DNA of 64,000 bases from Flavobacterium aquidurense (GCA_900107365.1 FNPS01000003.1:310001-374000); one strand, 5' to 3'. Shown: positions 39,611-48,560, numbered from the stretch's first letter. Made by a program: numbers and translations. The notes: generated from the sequence alone by a model not told the origin.

Positions 39611-40609
39611 CTATGTTTTTCTTATCAGTAAAATCAAATCTATTAATCTTGATGAATAACCAATTTCATTATCGTACCAACCCACAACTTTGACCATTTT
39701 ATCAATAACGGAGGTAAGTTGTGCATCGAACAAACACGAATGTGTATTGCCAATTACATCGACAGAAACAATAGGATCTTCTGTATAATCTAATATTCCT
39801 TTTAAATTTGTTTTTGAGGCTTCTTCAAATGCTTTATTAATTTCTTCAATCGTGACAGCGCGCTTTACATTAAATGTAATGTCTGTCAATGAACCGTCTG
39901 GAACAGGTACACGAATACCACAACCTCCGATTTTTTGATGCAATTTAGGAAAAATTTTTGTTAATGCCTTAGCTGCACCTGTAGTTGTTGGAACAATTGA
40001 CTGACTTGCACCTCTTGCTCTGCGTAAATCCTTATGTGGTTGGTCATGAAGGCTTTGGTCCGTTGTGTATGAATGTATCGTTGTAATGTATGCTTGCTCG
40101 ATTCCGCACAATTCTTCAATGATTTTAATCATCGGAGCAGCATTGTTTGTGGTACAACTTGCATTCGAAACAATTAGTTCATTTCCATCTAAAATACTAT
40201 CATTTACCCCTAAAACAACTGTTTTTATTGTATCAACTTCTGAGGGGGCTGAAAGAATTACTCTTTTTGCTCCAGCTTCAATATGTGCATTTAACTCTTC
40301 ATGCGTTTTGTATTTTCCTGTCGATTCTATTACAAAATCAATAGAATGGCTTTTCCAGTCTAAATTTGAAATGCTTTTTTCATGAAAAAAGGCCACATGT
40401 TTTTCGTCTACAATAATACCTTCTTCGTCGTAGCTTACTTTAAAAGGTAAAACTCCATGAATACTGTCGTATTTTATCAAATGCGACATGGTTTTATTAT
40501 CAGCAATATCATTAATTGCAACTACTTCAATTTCTGGGTGGTTGATAAGAAGGCGAAATAAATTTCTTCCGATTCTTCCAAAACCATTAATAGCAATTCT
40601 TGTTTTCAA
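39611..40609 (-). CDS. gap: Type I glyceraldehyde-3-phosphate dehydrogenase
   Basis: 332 residues. NAD-binding INGFGRIGRNLFR, catalytic SNASCTTN (Cys152) and the base His179 in TTIHSYTTDQ are present, together with RARGASQSIVPTTTGAAKA and WYDNEIGYS. Aspartate in the NDIAD segment suggests NAD rather than NADP. The start is TTG at 40609: it gives the conserved N-terminus KTRIAINGFGRIG, and no ATG is nearby. It could be the glycolytic enzyme or a second paralogue. The proximity of a sensor kinase downstream is unusual. Confidence 0.93.
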   Translation of the reverse strand: MKTRIAINGFGRIGRNLFRLLINHPEIEVVAINDIADNKTMSHLIKYDSIHGVLPFKVSYDEEGIIVDEKHVAFFHEKSISNLDWKSHSIDFVIESTGKYKTHEELNAHIEAGAKRVILSAPSEVDTIKTVVLGVNDSILDGNELIVSNASCTTNNAAPMIKIIEELCGIEQAYITTIHSYTTDQSLHDQPHKDLRRARGASQSIVPTTTGAAKALTKIFPKLHQKIGGCGIRVPVPDGSLTDITFNVKRAVTIEEINKAFEEASKTNLKGILDYTEDPIVSVDVIGNTHSCLFDAQLTSVIDKMVKVVGWYDNEIGYSSRLIDLILLIRKT

Positions 40610-40631
40610 GCTAGTTGTTTATTCGGTAAAT

Positions 40632-40681
40632 CGTTTATTTGTTTAATTGATTGAACAATTAAACAAATAAACGGTTAAACG
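40632..40681. repeat. Inverted octad repeat (AACNNNTA), 17-bp perfect arms
   Basis: Arms at 40632-40648 and 40657-40673 are exact complements around an 8-nt loop. The right side reads as three octads AACAATTA, AACAAATA, AACGGTTA (40654-40677) followed by AACG. It lies between lipA and gap on the minus strand. No T-run follows, so it is not a classical terminator. Confidence 0.85.
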
Positions 40682-40684
40682 TTT

Positions 40685-41551
40685 TTATAAAATATGTTTT
40701 TGTGCTTTATAAGAAGAACGAACCAAAGGCCCGCTTTCGACATGGCGGAAACCTAATTCCAGACCAAATTTTTCATATTTAGCAAATTGATCCGGTGTTA
40801 TAAATTCTTTTACAGGTAAGTGTTTTTTACTTGGTTGCAGGTATTGACCAATGGTTACAACATCAACATTTGCATTACGCAAATCGGTCATGGTTTGAAA
40901 AACTTCTTCTTCAGTTTCACCAAGTCCCAGCATAATACCAGATTTAGTTCTGTTGATTCCTTTTTCTTTTAAATAACGTAAAACTTCCAGACTACGATCG
41001 TATTTTGCCTGAATACGCACTTCGCGTGTTAAACGACGAACTGTTTCAACATTATGCGATACTACTTCAGGATTTGCTTCTACAATTCGGTCAAGATTTC
41101 TTTCGATTCCCTGAAAATCCGGAATTAAAGTTTCAAGCGTAGTGTTTGGGTTCATTCTGCGAATTGCTTTCACAGTTTCAATCCAGATAATTGATCCGCC
41201 ATCTTTTAAATCATCTCTGTCCACACTTGTAATTACAGCATGTTTGATGTTCATTATTTTTATTGAACGCGCTACTTTTTCGGGTTCGTCCCAGTCCACC
41301 GTTTCTGGTCTTCCGGTTTTTACACCACAGAATCCGCAAGAACGGGTACAAACATTTCCTAAGATCATAAAAGTGGCAGTTCCTTCTCCCCAACATTCTC
41401 CCATATTTGGGCAACTTCCGGAGGTGCAAATAGTGTTTAGGCTATATTTATCAACTAAACCACGAAGTTCAGTATATTTTTGTCCAATTGGAAGTTTAAC
41501 CTTTAACCATTTAGGTTTTCCCGTTGGTATATTTTCAATGACTGTTTCCAT
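40685..41551 (-). CDS. lipA: Lipoyl synthase
   Basis: 288-residue radical-SAM enzyme that inserts two sulphurs into octanoyl groups on lipoyl domains. Both Fe-S clusters are visible: the auxiliary cluster in [12 protein letters not shown] (Cys42, 47, 53) and the radical-[11 protein letters not shown] (Cys68, 72, 75). The C-terminal [10 protein letters not shown] provides the RSSY serine ligand. ATG start and length are typical. Confidence 0.97.
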   Translation of the reverse strand: METVIENIPTGKPKWLKVKLPIGQKYTELRGLVDKYSLNTICTSGSCPNMGECWGEGTATFMILGNVCTRSCGFCGVKTGRPETVDWDEPEKVARSIKIMNIKHAVITSVDRDDLKDGGSIIWIETVKAIRRMNPNTTLETLIPDFQGIERNLDRIVEANPEVVSHNVETVRRLTREVRIQAKYDRSLEVLRYLKEKGINRTKSGIMLGLGETEEEVFQTMTDLRNANVDVVTIGQYLQPSKKHLPVKEFITPDQFAKYEKFGLELGFRHVESGPLVRSSYKAQKHIL

Positions 41552-41880
41552 ATATCAAAATTCAAAGTACAAAGATAAGCATTGTAGTTTATTTGAGGAT
41601 TTGTTTATAATTTAATTTGAAATTGTATTGTTACAATTTTGTGAAACTGTTTTGATGAATATTTTATTAAATTGTTAAATCATTGTTTTTAAAAAGTAAG
41701 ATATGTTCAAAAGCTGTTGTTTTGTTTGTTTATTTTGTCAGAAAGGCTAAGTTATTGTATTCTTCCTACTTTAGCTCATTTAAAATTTATATCTTTATTT
41801 GTTAGAAAATGGACATTAAAGAAGTGTAAAAAGGAATATTGTTGTACTACATTTGTTGTTAAATTGAAATAATAAGAAAT
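41552..41880. promoter_or_regulatory. Divergent intergenic region, lipA and M48 peptidase promoters
   Basis: 329 AT-rich bases. TATCTTTG on the minus strand (41577-41570) lies 19 bases before lipA. TACATTTG on the plus strand (41848-41855) lies 25 bases before the peptidase ATG. No other structure was recognised. Confidence 0.5.
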
Positions 41881-42747
41881 ATGAAAAAGAAATTTATTGT
41901 ATTAGGAGTTTTATTTGCCTTTTTTGGTTTTAATAAGATCAATGCGCAAATTAATTTTGGAGATAAAGCAATTGGTGCTGTTCAAAAAGGAGTTAGCGGT
42001 TTTACATTTAGCAATGCCGATGCTGCTGCATTATCTAAAGCGGCGGTAGATAAACTGGATACTGAAAATGAAATTGCCGGCCCGACAGACGGTTACACTA
42101 TAAGATTGAATAAAGTTTTTGGAAAATACACTGCTGGAGAAGGTTATACATTAAATTATAAAGTATATAAATTAAAAGAAGTAAATGCTTTTGCAACCGC
42201 AGATGGTAGTGTTCGTGTGTATTCCGGATTAATGGATATCATGGATGATAATGAACTACTTGCAGTAATTGGCCATGAAATTGGTCACGTGGCAAATCAT
42301 GATTCGCAAGATGCTATTAAGGCGGCTTATAAAAAAGAAGCTTTAATGGATGCAGCTGCTTCACAGTCAGCAACTGTTGCCAGCGTTACAGATAGCCAGT
42401 TAGGAAAAATAGGAAGCGCTATTATTGATAGTAAATTTAGCCGTAAACAAGAAGCGGAAGCCGATTTGTTTGCGTATAATTTTATGAAGAAGAATGGTTA
42501 TAATGTAAATGCCGAGGAATCTGCGTTTAGAATTTTAGCGAAAATGAGCGAAGGTGCAGAAGCTTCTTTTATCGATCAGATGATGAGTTCGCATCCTGAT
42601 TCAAAACAAAGAGCTGAAGATGCAAAAAAGAGAGCAGAAAAAGATGGTTTGTATAAACCATATGTACAGGGGAAAATTGTAAATACTGTTCCGGTTCCGG
42701 TTAAAAAAGCTACTACCACTAAGAAAACAACAACTAAAAAGAAATAG
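41881..42747 (+). CDS. M48-family metallopeptidase, periplasmic
   Basis: 288 residues with signal peptide (MKKKFIVLGVLFAFFGFNKINAQ). The zinc protease signature is GHEIGH (HExxH), with the third ligand in EAEADLFAYNFMKK. NAFATADGSVRVYSGLMDIMDDNELLAV is the standard M48 strand pair before the active site. The last 15 residues are almost entirely Lys and Thr, an unusual basic tail that might bind the cell wall (inference). Relatives such as LoiP/BepA degrade or repair outer-membrane proteins. Confidence 0.92.
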   Translation: MKKKFIVLGVLFAFFGFNKINAQINFGDKAIGAVQKGVSGFTFSNADAAALSKAAVDKLDTENEIAGPTDGYTIRLNKVFGKYTAGEGYTLNYKVYKLKEVNAFATADGSVRVYSGLMDIMDDNELLAVIGHEIGHVANHDSQDAIKAAYKKEALMDAAASQSATVASVTDSQLGKIGSAIIDSKFSRKQEAEADLFAYNFMKKNGYNVNAEESAFRILAKMSEGAEASFIDQMMSSHPDSKQRAEDAKKRAEKDGLYKPYVQGKIVNTVPVPVKKATTTKKTTTKKK

Positions 42748-42766
42748 TCATTTCTTTTTAAAAAAT

Positions 42767-42805
42767 AAAACCCGACAGATTTTCAAGATGTCGGGTTTTT
42801 GTTTT
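42767..42805. terminator. Bidirectional terminator (M48 peptidase / PH-domain gene)
   Basis: AAAACCCGACA pairs perfectly with TGTCGGGTTTT around an 11-nt loop, with a T-rich tail. Confidence 0.9.
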
Positions 42806-42812
42806 TTTATGA

Positions 42813-43193
42813 TTAACCTAAAACGTGATGTGCTAATACTTTTTGCACTTCATATACGTTCACAGATTTAGTAAATTGTTTTACAATACTTGGTTGTAAT
42901 TCGCTTGCAACCCAAATTTTTAATTCGGCATCTAAGTCAAAAGTTCCTGCTGTTTCTACACTAAAGCGGGTAATGCTTTTGTAAGCGATTGATTTATATT
43001 CTGTTTTGCTTCCTGTGATTCCTTGTACATCAACCAGAATTAATCTTTTATTAGTAAAGATAAAAGTGTCACGGATTAATTTAAAACCCATTTCAATTGA
43101 TTCGTTATCAGTTAAAAGCTGTCCGTAGTTTTTTAGTAAATCTTCCTGACTTACAGAACCTGCATTACCAAGAAGTGCTGAAAATATTCCCAT
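42813..43193 (-). CDS. Bacterial PH-domain protein
   Basis: 126 residues forming one bPH domain: KLIRDTFIFTNKRLILVDVQGITGSKTEYKSIAYKSITRFSVE is the canonical strand series. The helical N-terminus (residues 1-35) and C-terminal helix (SVNVYEVQKVLAHHVLG) are also typical. Bacterial PH domains of this type form ring-shaped oligomers of unknown function. The gene is monocistronic, with a terminator shared with the convergent peptidase gene. Confidence 0.87.
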   Translation of the reverse strand: MGIFSALLGNAGSVSQEDLLKNYGQLLTDNESIEMGFKLIRDTFIFTNKRLILVDVQGITGSKTEYKSIAYKSITRFSVETAGTFDLDAELKIWVASELQPSIVKQFTKSVNVYEVQKVLAHHVLG

Positions 43194-43280
43194 TTTTTAG
43201 TTTTTAATTTTAATAAAATGTTTCTCTTTTTATGAATGGTAAAAGTAATTAAAATAAAAAATAATCTTGTTTCTAAATGA

Positions 43281-43329
43281 TAAGAGATTAAGAAAATTAA
43301 GCTTGTAACTCAATTTTCTTAATCTCTTA
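43281..43329. repeat. Inverted repeat, 18-bp perfect arms
   Basis: Arms at 43281-43298 and 43312-43329 are exact complements with a 13-nt spacer. Their words (TAAGAGAT, CTTAATCT, CTTAGTGC) resemble the CTTAG octad family. Confidence 0.8.
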
Positions 43330-43346
43330 GTGCTTTAATAAAACAT

Positions 43347-43380
43347 AAAAAAAGCAGAACCTAAAATTCTGCTTTTTTTA
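43347..43380 (-). terminator. Terminator of the TonB-like gene
   Basis: Thirteen-base arms (AAAAAAAGCAGAA and complement) around an 8-nt loop. The minus-strand arm ends in a T-run just after the stop codon. Confidence 0.87.
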
Positions 43381-43384
43381 TGTT

Positions 43385-44212
43385 TTATTCTACTTCCGTT
43401 TTTATTGTTATTGGAAGATTATAGGCTGTTCGTACTGTTTTTCCATTTAGTATTCCAGGAACCCATTTTGTTTTTATTGATTTCAAAACCCTGATAGCTT
43501 CTTTTCCTAAACCATAACCCGGATCATTTATTACCGTGATATCAGTAATAGAACCGTCTCTTTCAATTACAAAAGAAACATACACTCTAAGCGTTTTTTC
43601 AGCGTCCAATTCTGGTTTGTGAAAATTGTTTCCAACATAAGTATAGAATTTAGCCATTCCTCCAGGGAATTCTGGCATTTTGTCTAATACAGCAGAATTT
43701 ACAGGGTCGTTAGTTGTCGGGGCAATTTCTGTACCGCTACCGTTCCCACCAGTTGTTGGTAGAGTATTTGTTACCGTGCCAGTTCCTGTTGTAGCATTAT
43801 CTACAACCGGAGTGTTTTCGATATTAGTTGCAATATTGTCTACAGCCTGATCAGGAGTAACAATAACCGGATGTGACAATTGAGACAGATCTGTTGCCGG
43901 AGCCGCTGGCGCAGTTTGTTGCGGAGGCGCAATTGTTTCTGGTGTTTTTGGAACAACTGGATTGTTGTCAAATTGTGTAACAACTATAGGTTCCTCAAGA
44001 ATAGGATCTGTTTCTACAGCGCCTTGTGTTTCTAATTTACTAATCAACATCGACGCAGTTCCCAGACTTGCCAATAATAGCAGTCCTATAAATAGCGCTG
44101 TTACTGTGGTTTTTGCATTCTCCTGGCGTAATTGATACGCGCCGTACTCTTTGTTCTTGTTTTCGAAAACAAGGTCGGTCCAATTGGTTTCGTAGATGTT
44201 TGATTTAGACAT
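43385..44212 (-). CDS. TonB-family energy transducer
   Basis: 275 residues. The cytoplasmic N-terminus (WTDLVFENKNKEYGAYQLR) is the typical Bacteroidota TonB start. A single membrane helix (about 35-57) and a Pro/Thr/Gln-rich periplasmic linker follow (about 65-165). The C-terminal TonB domain (about 170-275) has FPGGMAKFYTYVGNNF, LRVYVSFVIERDGSITDI, LGKEAIRVLKSIKTKWVPG and AYNLPITIKTEVE. It couples proton-motive force to outer-membrane receptors such as the two in this window. No exbB/exbD is adjacent. Confidence 0.93.
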   Translation of the reverse strand: MSKSNIYETNWTDLVFENKNKEYGAYQLRQENAKTTVTALFIGLLLLASLGTASMLISKLETQGAVETDPILEEPIVVTQFDNNPVVPKTPETIAPPQQTAPAAPATDLSQLSHPVIVTPDQAVDNIATNIENTPVVDNATTGTGTVTNTLPTTGGNGSGTEIAPTTNDPVNSAVLDKMPEFPGGMAKFYTYVGNNFHKPELDAEKTLRVYVSFVIERDGSITDITVINDPGYGLGKEAIRVLKSIKTKWVPGILNGKTVRTAYNLPITIKTEVE

Positions 44213-44366
44213 GATTAATGGATTTTAAGGTTAAGTAACATTAAATCATAAGCGACAAAGTTTTGGTTTTAGCAACAACGTAGGTATTGTTGTTTTAGTA
44301 TGTGAATAATTGATTGTTTTAAGAAAAAATAAGATAATATTTTATTCTTTACCTAAAGATAATAAA

Positions 44367-44918
44367 TTATCTATTACGTTCAATGATTTCTGCTAATAAT
44401 TTTTTAGCGCGAAGAAGCTTTACTTTTACGTTGCTTAAAGGCTCGTCAATTTTAAGGGCAATTTCCTGATAAGTCATTTCCTGAAAATAACGTAACTGAA
44501 TGACTTCCTGATAATGAGGTTTTAATTCTTTGATGCATAAAAGCAAACGAGATAAATTTTGCTCTTTAATTAAAGCATCTTCGGCAGATGGAGTAGGATC
44601 GGCAATGTTGTATGCCTGCTGATCTTCTGAGTCGGTAATTTCGATAAAAAGATTGGTTTTCTTTTTACGCAATAAATCAATATAGACATTTTTTGCGATC
44701 GCAATTAGCCAGGTATTGAATTGAAATTCGGAGTTGTAAGTAGCAATTTTATCGAAAGCTTTTGAGAAAGTTTCGATGGTAATATCTTCAGCAATGGTTT
44801 CGTTTTCAGTGCGTTTTAGCATAAATCCGTACACTTCATTCCAATAAAAATCTAATAAAAAAGTAAAGGCGATCTGGTCGCCTTTTTTTGCTTTTTCTAT
44901 TTTAGAATTTATTTCCAA
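44367..44918 (-). CDS. ECF-type RNA polymerase sigma factor
   Basis: 183 residues. Region 2 is LLDFYWNEVYGFMLKRTENETIAEDITIETFSKAF with FNTWLIAIAKNVYIDLLRKKK. Region 4 is ELKPHYQEVIQLRYFQEMTYQEIALKIDEPLSNVKVKLLRAKKLL. The start is apparently TTG at 44918, because the next in-frame ATG would remove region 2. It overlaps the end of the glycosyltransferase gene by 10 bases, suggesting translational coupling. No anti-sigma factor lies next to it. Confidence 0.92.
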   Translation of the reverse strand: MEINSKIEKAKKGDQIAFTFLLDFYWNEVYGFMLKRTENETIAEDITIETFSKAFDKIATYNSEFQFNTWLIAIAKNVYIDLLRKKKTNLFIEITDSEDQQAYNIADPTPSAEDALIKEQNLSRLLLCIKELKPHYQEVIQLRYFQEMTYQEIALKIDEPLSNVKVKLLRAKKLLAEIIERNR

Positions 44919-46015
44919 TGTACAGGTTTTGAAAAGATATTAGTTATAAAGATATTAATTTGTGTGAATATAAGCACCATCTCTACAACCGGAAACCAAA
45001 TTTTTAGATCATTTTCTTTTAATTTTCCAGCTGAAAATCCCATTACTGTCCACGCAACAGTATAGCGTGTTGCTAATATTGCCAGTACAGCAATCCATTG
45101 AAATTGGAAAGCCAATAAAAGTATAACCAATAAAAAGAATAATAATTGCGATGTATAAAAAACGCCTAACTGCATTTTATCAAAAAATTTATAAAACTCT
45201 GCAGTAGAAACATGTCTTCTTTTTTGCGTGAACCATTCTTTATAAGATTCTTTTGGTTTTGAATAAGTAAAACTTTCCGGATTATATGAAATGGTAGTAT
45301 TGCTTTTGTTTGCGGCCTGATTAATAAACAAATCATCATCGCCTGAGCGAACCTGAATATGATCTATAAAACCATTAACGTTAAAAAATTCTTCTTTTTT
45401 GTAGGCTAAATTTCTTCCAACTCCCATATATGGAGCTCCAATTTTAGCCCATGAAAAATATTGTACAGCTGTTAAAACAGTCTCAAAACGAATAATTTTG
45501 TTTAATAAAGAACGTTCAATCTTTTCGTAGCCACCATACCCTAAAACAATGGTTTTGTTCATGGTAAATTGCGAAGTCATTCCAGTTATCCAATCTTTTG
45601 AATTTGGATAACAATCAGCATCTGTAAATAAAAGGTATTCTTTTTTAGAAGCTTTGATTCCTAAAGTTAAGGCGTATTTTTTATTACCCCAGAAAGCTTC
45701 ATTATTTTGCACTTTTACCAGACGGATATTTGGATATAAGCTTTCAAATTCTTCAAAAACTTCTAAGGTTTCGTCACTTGATGCATCGTCAATTAATACA
45801 ATTTCAAAATCAGGATAATCTTGTTCTGCTAATAACGGAATAAACTTTTTGACATTTTCCTCTTCATTTTTAGCGCAGACAATTACGGAAACCGGAAGTT
45901 TTTTTTGTGTAATTTCTTGTGGTTTACTGAAAGCAAACTTTCCAAAAATTCCTAAGTAGTAGAAAATTTGGATAAAAACAATAGCAATAAAGAAGTAAAA
46001 TAAAGTTATAAGCAT
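44909..46015 (-). CDS. Membrane-bound glycosyltransferase, family 2
   Basis: 368 residues. The N-terminal membrane helix (about 3-22) is followed by a GT-A domain with VSVIVCAKNEEENV, VLIDDASSDETLEV, the metal-binding LFTDADCYP, the acceptor-site SGDDDLF and a Q-x-x-R-R-H-like QKRRH. Three or four C-terminal membrane helices follow (about 270-360). It is the type that builds glycolipids or processively extends polysaccharide in the inner membrane; donor and acceptor are unknown. The ATG at 46015 is preceded by a good promoter. The ECF sigma gene follows in the same operon. Confidence 0.9.
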   Translation of the reverse strand: MLITLFYFFIAIVFIQIFYYLGIFGKFAFSKPQEITQKKLPVSVIVCAKNEEENVKKFIPLLAEQDYPDFEIVLIDDASSDETLEVFEEFESLYPNIRLVKVQNNEAFWGNKKYALTLGIKASKKEYLLFTDADCYPNSKDWITGMTSQFTMNKTIVLGYGGYEKIERSLLNKIIRFETVLTAVQYFSWAKIGAPYMGVGRNLAYKKEEFFNVNGFIDHIQVRSGDDDLFINQAANKSNTTISYNPESFTYSKPKESYKEWFTQKRRHVSTAEFYKFFDKMQLGVFYTSQLLFFLLVILLLAFQFQWIAVLAILATRYTVAWTVMGFSAGKLKENDLKIWFPVVEMVLIFTQINIFITNIFSKPVHWK

Positions 46016-46054
46016 CTGATTTTAATGTCTTTTAATTTCTGAATCTTGCGCGTG

Positions 46055-46084
46055 CAAATGTACTTATGAATTCGTAATTTTCAA
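46055..46084 (-). promoter_or_regulatory. Promoter of the glycosyltransferase-sigma operon (TTG-N19-TACATTTG)
   Basis: On the minus strand TTG (46084-46082), 19-base spacer and TACATTTG (46062-46055), 40 bases before the ATG. Full consensus. Confidence 0.75.
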
Positions 46085-46098
46085 TGGTTAAATCCAAT

Positions 46099-46713
46099 TT
46101 ACTTTCTGCATTTCAACATTTCTTTTGCAACAGCAATAGCCTGAGGGTTTTCGGTTTTTTCTAATTCCGATATTATGTTTTTATAATTGTGATCATCTCG
46201 ATTTTGAGAGAGTTTTTTGGTTGCCTGGATCTCATCAATTTCTATTTCGAAACCAAATATGCCTCTTGCTTCTCGCATTGTTTTTGCTGACAAATTCTCA
46301 ACGCGAACAGGATTCTCTGAAGTAGCTTCATATTTGTCAACTAATTTTTTTAATTGTTCTATAGAAGCCGCTTCATCAACAATTTTAATTCTTCCATAAA
46401 CATGTACGGCTATATAATTCCATGTTGGTACATTTTCGTGATCGTACCAGGAAGAAGAAATATAACTATGCGGACCTGTAAACACAGCCAAAACCTGATC
46501 ATTTTCTGAAAACCCTTCTGCTTGCGGATTCAGTTTGGAAATATGTCCCTGCAAAATTTCTTTATCATCAGCGTTTACTTCAAGTTCTATCGGGATATGA
46601 GTAGCACACAATTTTCCGTTAGTCTGATTGATGAGAATTCCAAAACTGTTTTCTTTCAAAAAAGTTCTGATCGATTCCGGATCTTCGTTTTTGTATATTT
46701 CTGGTGTATACAT
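46099..46713 (-). CDS. PaiB-like FMN-binding protein
   Basis: 204 residues of split-barrel flavin-binding fold. Family marks: MYTPEIYKNEDPESIRTFL at the N-terminus, ATHIPIELE, GHISKLNPQ, VFTGPHSYISSSWY and VPTWNYIAVHVYGRI. PaiB was described in Bacillus as a negative regulator of sporulation and proteases, but many relatives are probably flavin enzymes. It follows the GNAT acetyltransferase gene by 9 bases; a PaiA/PaiB-like operon is plausible. Confidence 0.9.
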   Translation of the reverse strand: MYTPEIYKNEDPESIRTFLKENSFGILINQTNGKLCATHIPIELEVNADDKEILQGHISKLNPQAEGFSENDQVLAVFTGPHSYISSSWYDHENVPTWNYIAVHVYGRIKIVDEAASIEQLKKLVDKYEATSENPVRVENLSAKTMREARGIFGFEIEIDEIQATKKLSQNRDDHNYKNIISELEKTENPQAIAVAKEMLKCRK

Positions 46714-46722
46714 TTTATGATT

Positions 46723-47181
46723 TTATTTTAAAGATTTTCCAAAACAAATTGCTTCCGGTCGATCTGTATATTTTCCGTAATTCGGAATTACGTTATAATC
46801 TTGTTTTTTATAAAACTGACTAGCCTCTTGATTTTTTACCCGTGTTTCTAAAATTAAATCAGTGTAACCTGTTGCTTTAGCTTTGTTTTCTAGAAAGGCT
46901 AAAATTGTCTGGCCAATTTTCTTTCCCGGATATTTAGAATACATTCTTTTTACTTCTCCAATGTTTTCAGAAATTGGTCTAATCGCTCCGCAACCAACAA
47001 TTTCATTGTCAATTTCGGCTATGGCAAAAATAAATTTCGAATCATTATATTCCCAATCAGTAAAAGAATTTTTTCCATCACTTCCAAAACGAAGATAAAG
47101 ATTTGCCGACAATTCTTCGATAATTGCCAGAACTTTTTCATCATTTGGATTTGTGATTTTTATGGAAATATTTTCTGTCAT
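46723..47181 (-). CDS. GNAT-family N-acetyltransferase
   Basis: 152 residues. The acetyl-CoA-binding motif A is GEVKRMYSKYPGKKIGQTILAFLENKAKATGY, followed by LETRVKNQEASQFYKKQDY (motif B) and a C-terminal GKYTDRPEAICFGKSL. The acceptor is unknown. It lies 9 bases upstream of the PaiB-like gene on the same strand; in Bacillus, PaiA (spermidine/spermine acetyltransferase) is paired with PaiB, but whether this protein acts on polyamines cannot be told. Confidence 0.88.
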   Translation of the reverse strand: MTENISIKITNPNDEKVLAIIEELSANLYLRFGSDGKNSFTDWEYNDSKFIFAIAEIDNEIVGCGAIRPISENIGEVKRMYSKYPGKKIGQTILAFLENKAKATGYTDLILETRVKNQEASQFYKKQDYNVIPNYGKYTDRPEAICFGKSLK

Positions 47182-47327
47182 GATTTGAGAAAGAAACGAT
47201 TGTTTTAACGATGATACATTGAGCGCAGTTGAAATGTTTACAAGGACTTCGCTAAGTCTGACAATAGTAATAATTCGTGAAAATTTGTGACCTGAGCGAT
47301 AGCGAACGGACGAAGTAAATCCGTGTT

Positions 47328-48341
47328 TTAGATCACATTCACTTCCGCTTCAATATGAATTCCGAAAGTTTCAAAAACAGTTTTTTGAACGTCTCGTGAA
47401 ACGGCTAAAATTTCCTGACCAGTTGCATTTCCGTAATTAACTAAAACCAAAGCCTGATTTTTATGAACTCCGGCATCTCCAAAACGTTTTCCTTTAAAAC
47501 CTGCCTGCTCAATTAACCAACCCGCCGGAACTTTTACTTCGGTTTCTGAAATTTCATAATATTTCATTTCCGGGAACTTCTGGTGAATTTTCTCAAAATC
47601 AGATTTCAATAAAATTGGATTTTTAAAGAAGCTTCCGCTATTTCCCAATTCTTTTGGGTCAGGCAATTTACTTTGTCTGATCGCGATTACAGCGTTGCTT
47701 ACCTCTTTTAAAGTTGGAATAACAACATTGTTTTTAGCCAATTCAGCCGTAATATCTCCGTAAGAAGTATTGATTTTATGATTGCGTTTTGTCAGTTTGT
47801 AAATTACAGATGTAATGATATATTGATCTTTAATTTTATTTTTGAAAATACTTTCTCTATATCCAAAATTGCATTCGACATTCATGAAAGTTTTCATTTC
47901 CTGAGATTCAATATTGATCGCTTCGCAAGAAACAAAAGTGTCTTTAATCTCGGTTCCATATGCACCAATATTCTGAACCGGAGTTGTACCAACATTTCCC
48001 GGAATCAGCGACATGTTTTCTAAACCTCCAAAATTATGGTCAATTGTCCACAAGACGAAATCGTGCCAGGTTTCGCCGGCCTGACTTTCAACCCAGACAA
48101 AATCGTCATCTTCTTTAATAATTTCTTTGCCTTTTAAATCAATATGAATGACTAAAGCGTCTATGTCTTGGGTTAAAAGCATATTGCTTCCTCCGCCTAA
48201 AATGAATTTTTTCTCATTTTTGTTTTCTTCTAAAATTGTTTTCAATTCGGCAATCGAATGTACTGCAACAAATTGTTTGGCTTTGGCTTCAATACCAAAA
48301 GTATTGTAGTTTTTTAAAGAAAAATTGGATTTGATTTCCAT
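47328..48341 (-). CDS. murB: UDP-N-acetylenolpyruvoylglucosamine reductase
   Basis: 337-residue FAD enzyme reducing UDP-GlcNAc-enolpyruvate to UDP-MurNAc in peptidoglycan synthesis. FAD-binding segments are NTFGIEAKAKQF and ILGGGSNMLLTQD; PGNVGTTPVQNIGAYGTEI is the second. YRESIFKN and GSFFKNP give the type I pattern with the catalytic serine. The ATG at 48341 was chosen; a TTG at 48371 lies inside the promoter. Monocistronic. Confidence 0.96.
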   Translation of the reverse strand: MEIKSNFSLKNYNTFGIEAKAKQFVAVHSIAELKTILEENKNEKKFILGGGSNMLLTQDIDALVIHIDLKGKEIIKEDDDFVWVESQAGETWHDFVLWTIDHNFGGLENMSLIPGNVGTTPVQNIGAYGTEIKDTFVSCEAINIESQEMKTFMNVECNFGYRESIFKNKIKDQYIITSVIYKLTKRNHKINTSYGDITAELAKNNVVIPTLKEVSNAVIAIRQSKLPDPKELGNSGSFFKNPILLKSDFEKIHQKFPEMKYYEISETEVKVPAGWLIEQAGFKGKRFGDAGVHKNQALVLVNYGNATGQEILAVSRDVQKTVFETFGIHIEAEVNVI

Positions 48342-48368
48342 AAATAAAAGGCTTTTATAATCTGAGTT

Positions 48369-48402
48369 CAAAAGTAAGGATTATAATTTTTTTTAACCGC
48401 AA
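48369..48402 (-). promoter_or_regulatory. murB promoter (TTG-N23-TACTTTTG)
   Basis: On the minus strand TTG (48402-48400), 23-base spacer and TACTTTTG (48376-48369), 28 bases before the ATG. The TTG of the -33 element comes from an adjacent word-repeat (GCAAAG). Confidence 0.6.
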
Positions 48403-48557
48403 AGTTTGCAAGGATTTATGCGAAGTCCGTAAATTTTATATATGTGTAGTATTAGAAAAAAGGCAAAGTTCACAAAGCTTTGTATTCATAAAGCTTTGTG
48501 AACTTCTTTGTGTTTATGCATATTCAATAGTTAAAAAACCTTGCGGACTTTGCGGTT
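48395..48557. repeat. Nested inverted repeats with GCAAAG words
   Basis: Outer arms AACCGCAAAGT (48395-48405) and ACTTTGCGGTT (48547-48557) are complementary. Inside them is a second perfect 14-bp hairpin (48468-48481 / 48490-48503, containing AAGCTT). It fills the gap between murB and the GT4 gene. Confidence 0.8.
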
Positions 48558-48560
48558 AAA

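Noticed and set aside
41142..41615. Plus-strand ORF of 157 codons opposite lipA
   Set aside because: Antisense to lipoyl synthase, whose cysteine motifs are intact; the ORF has no signature.
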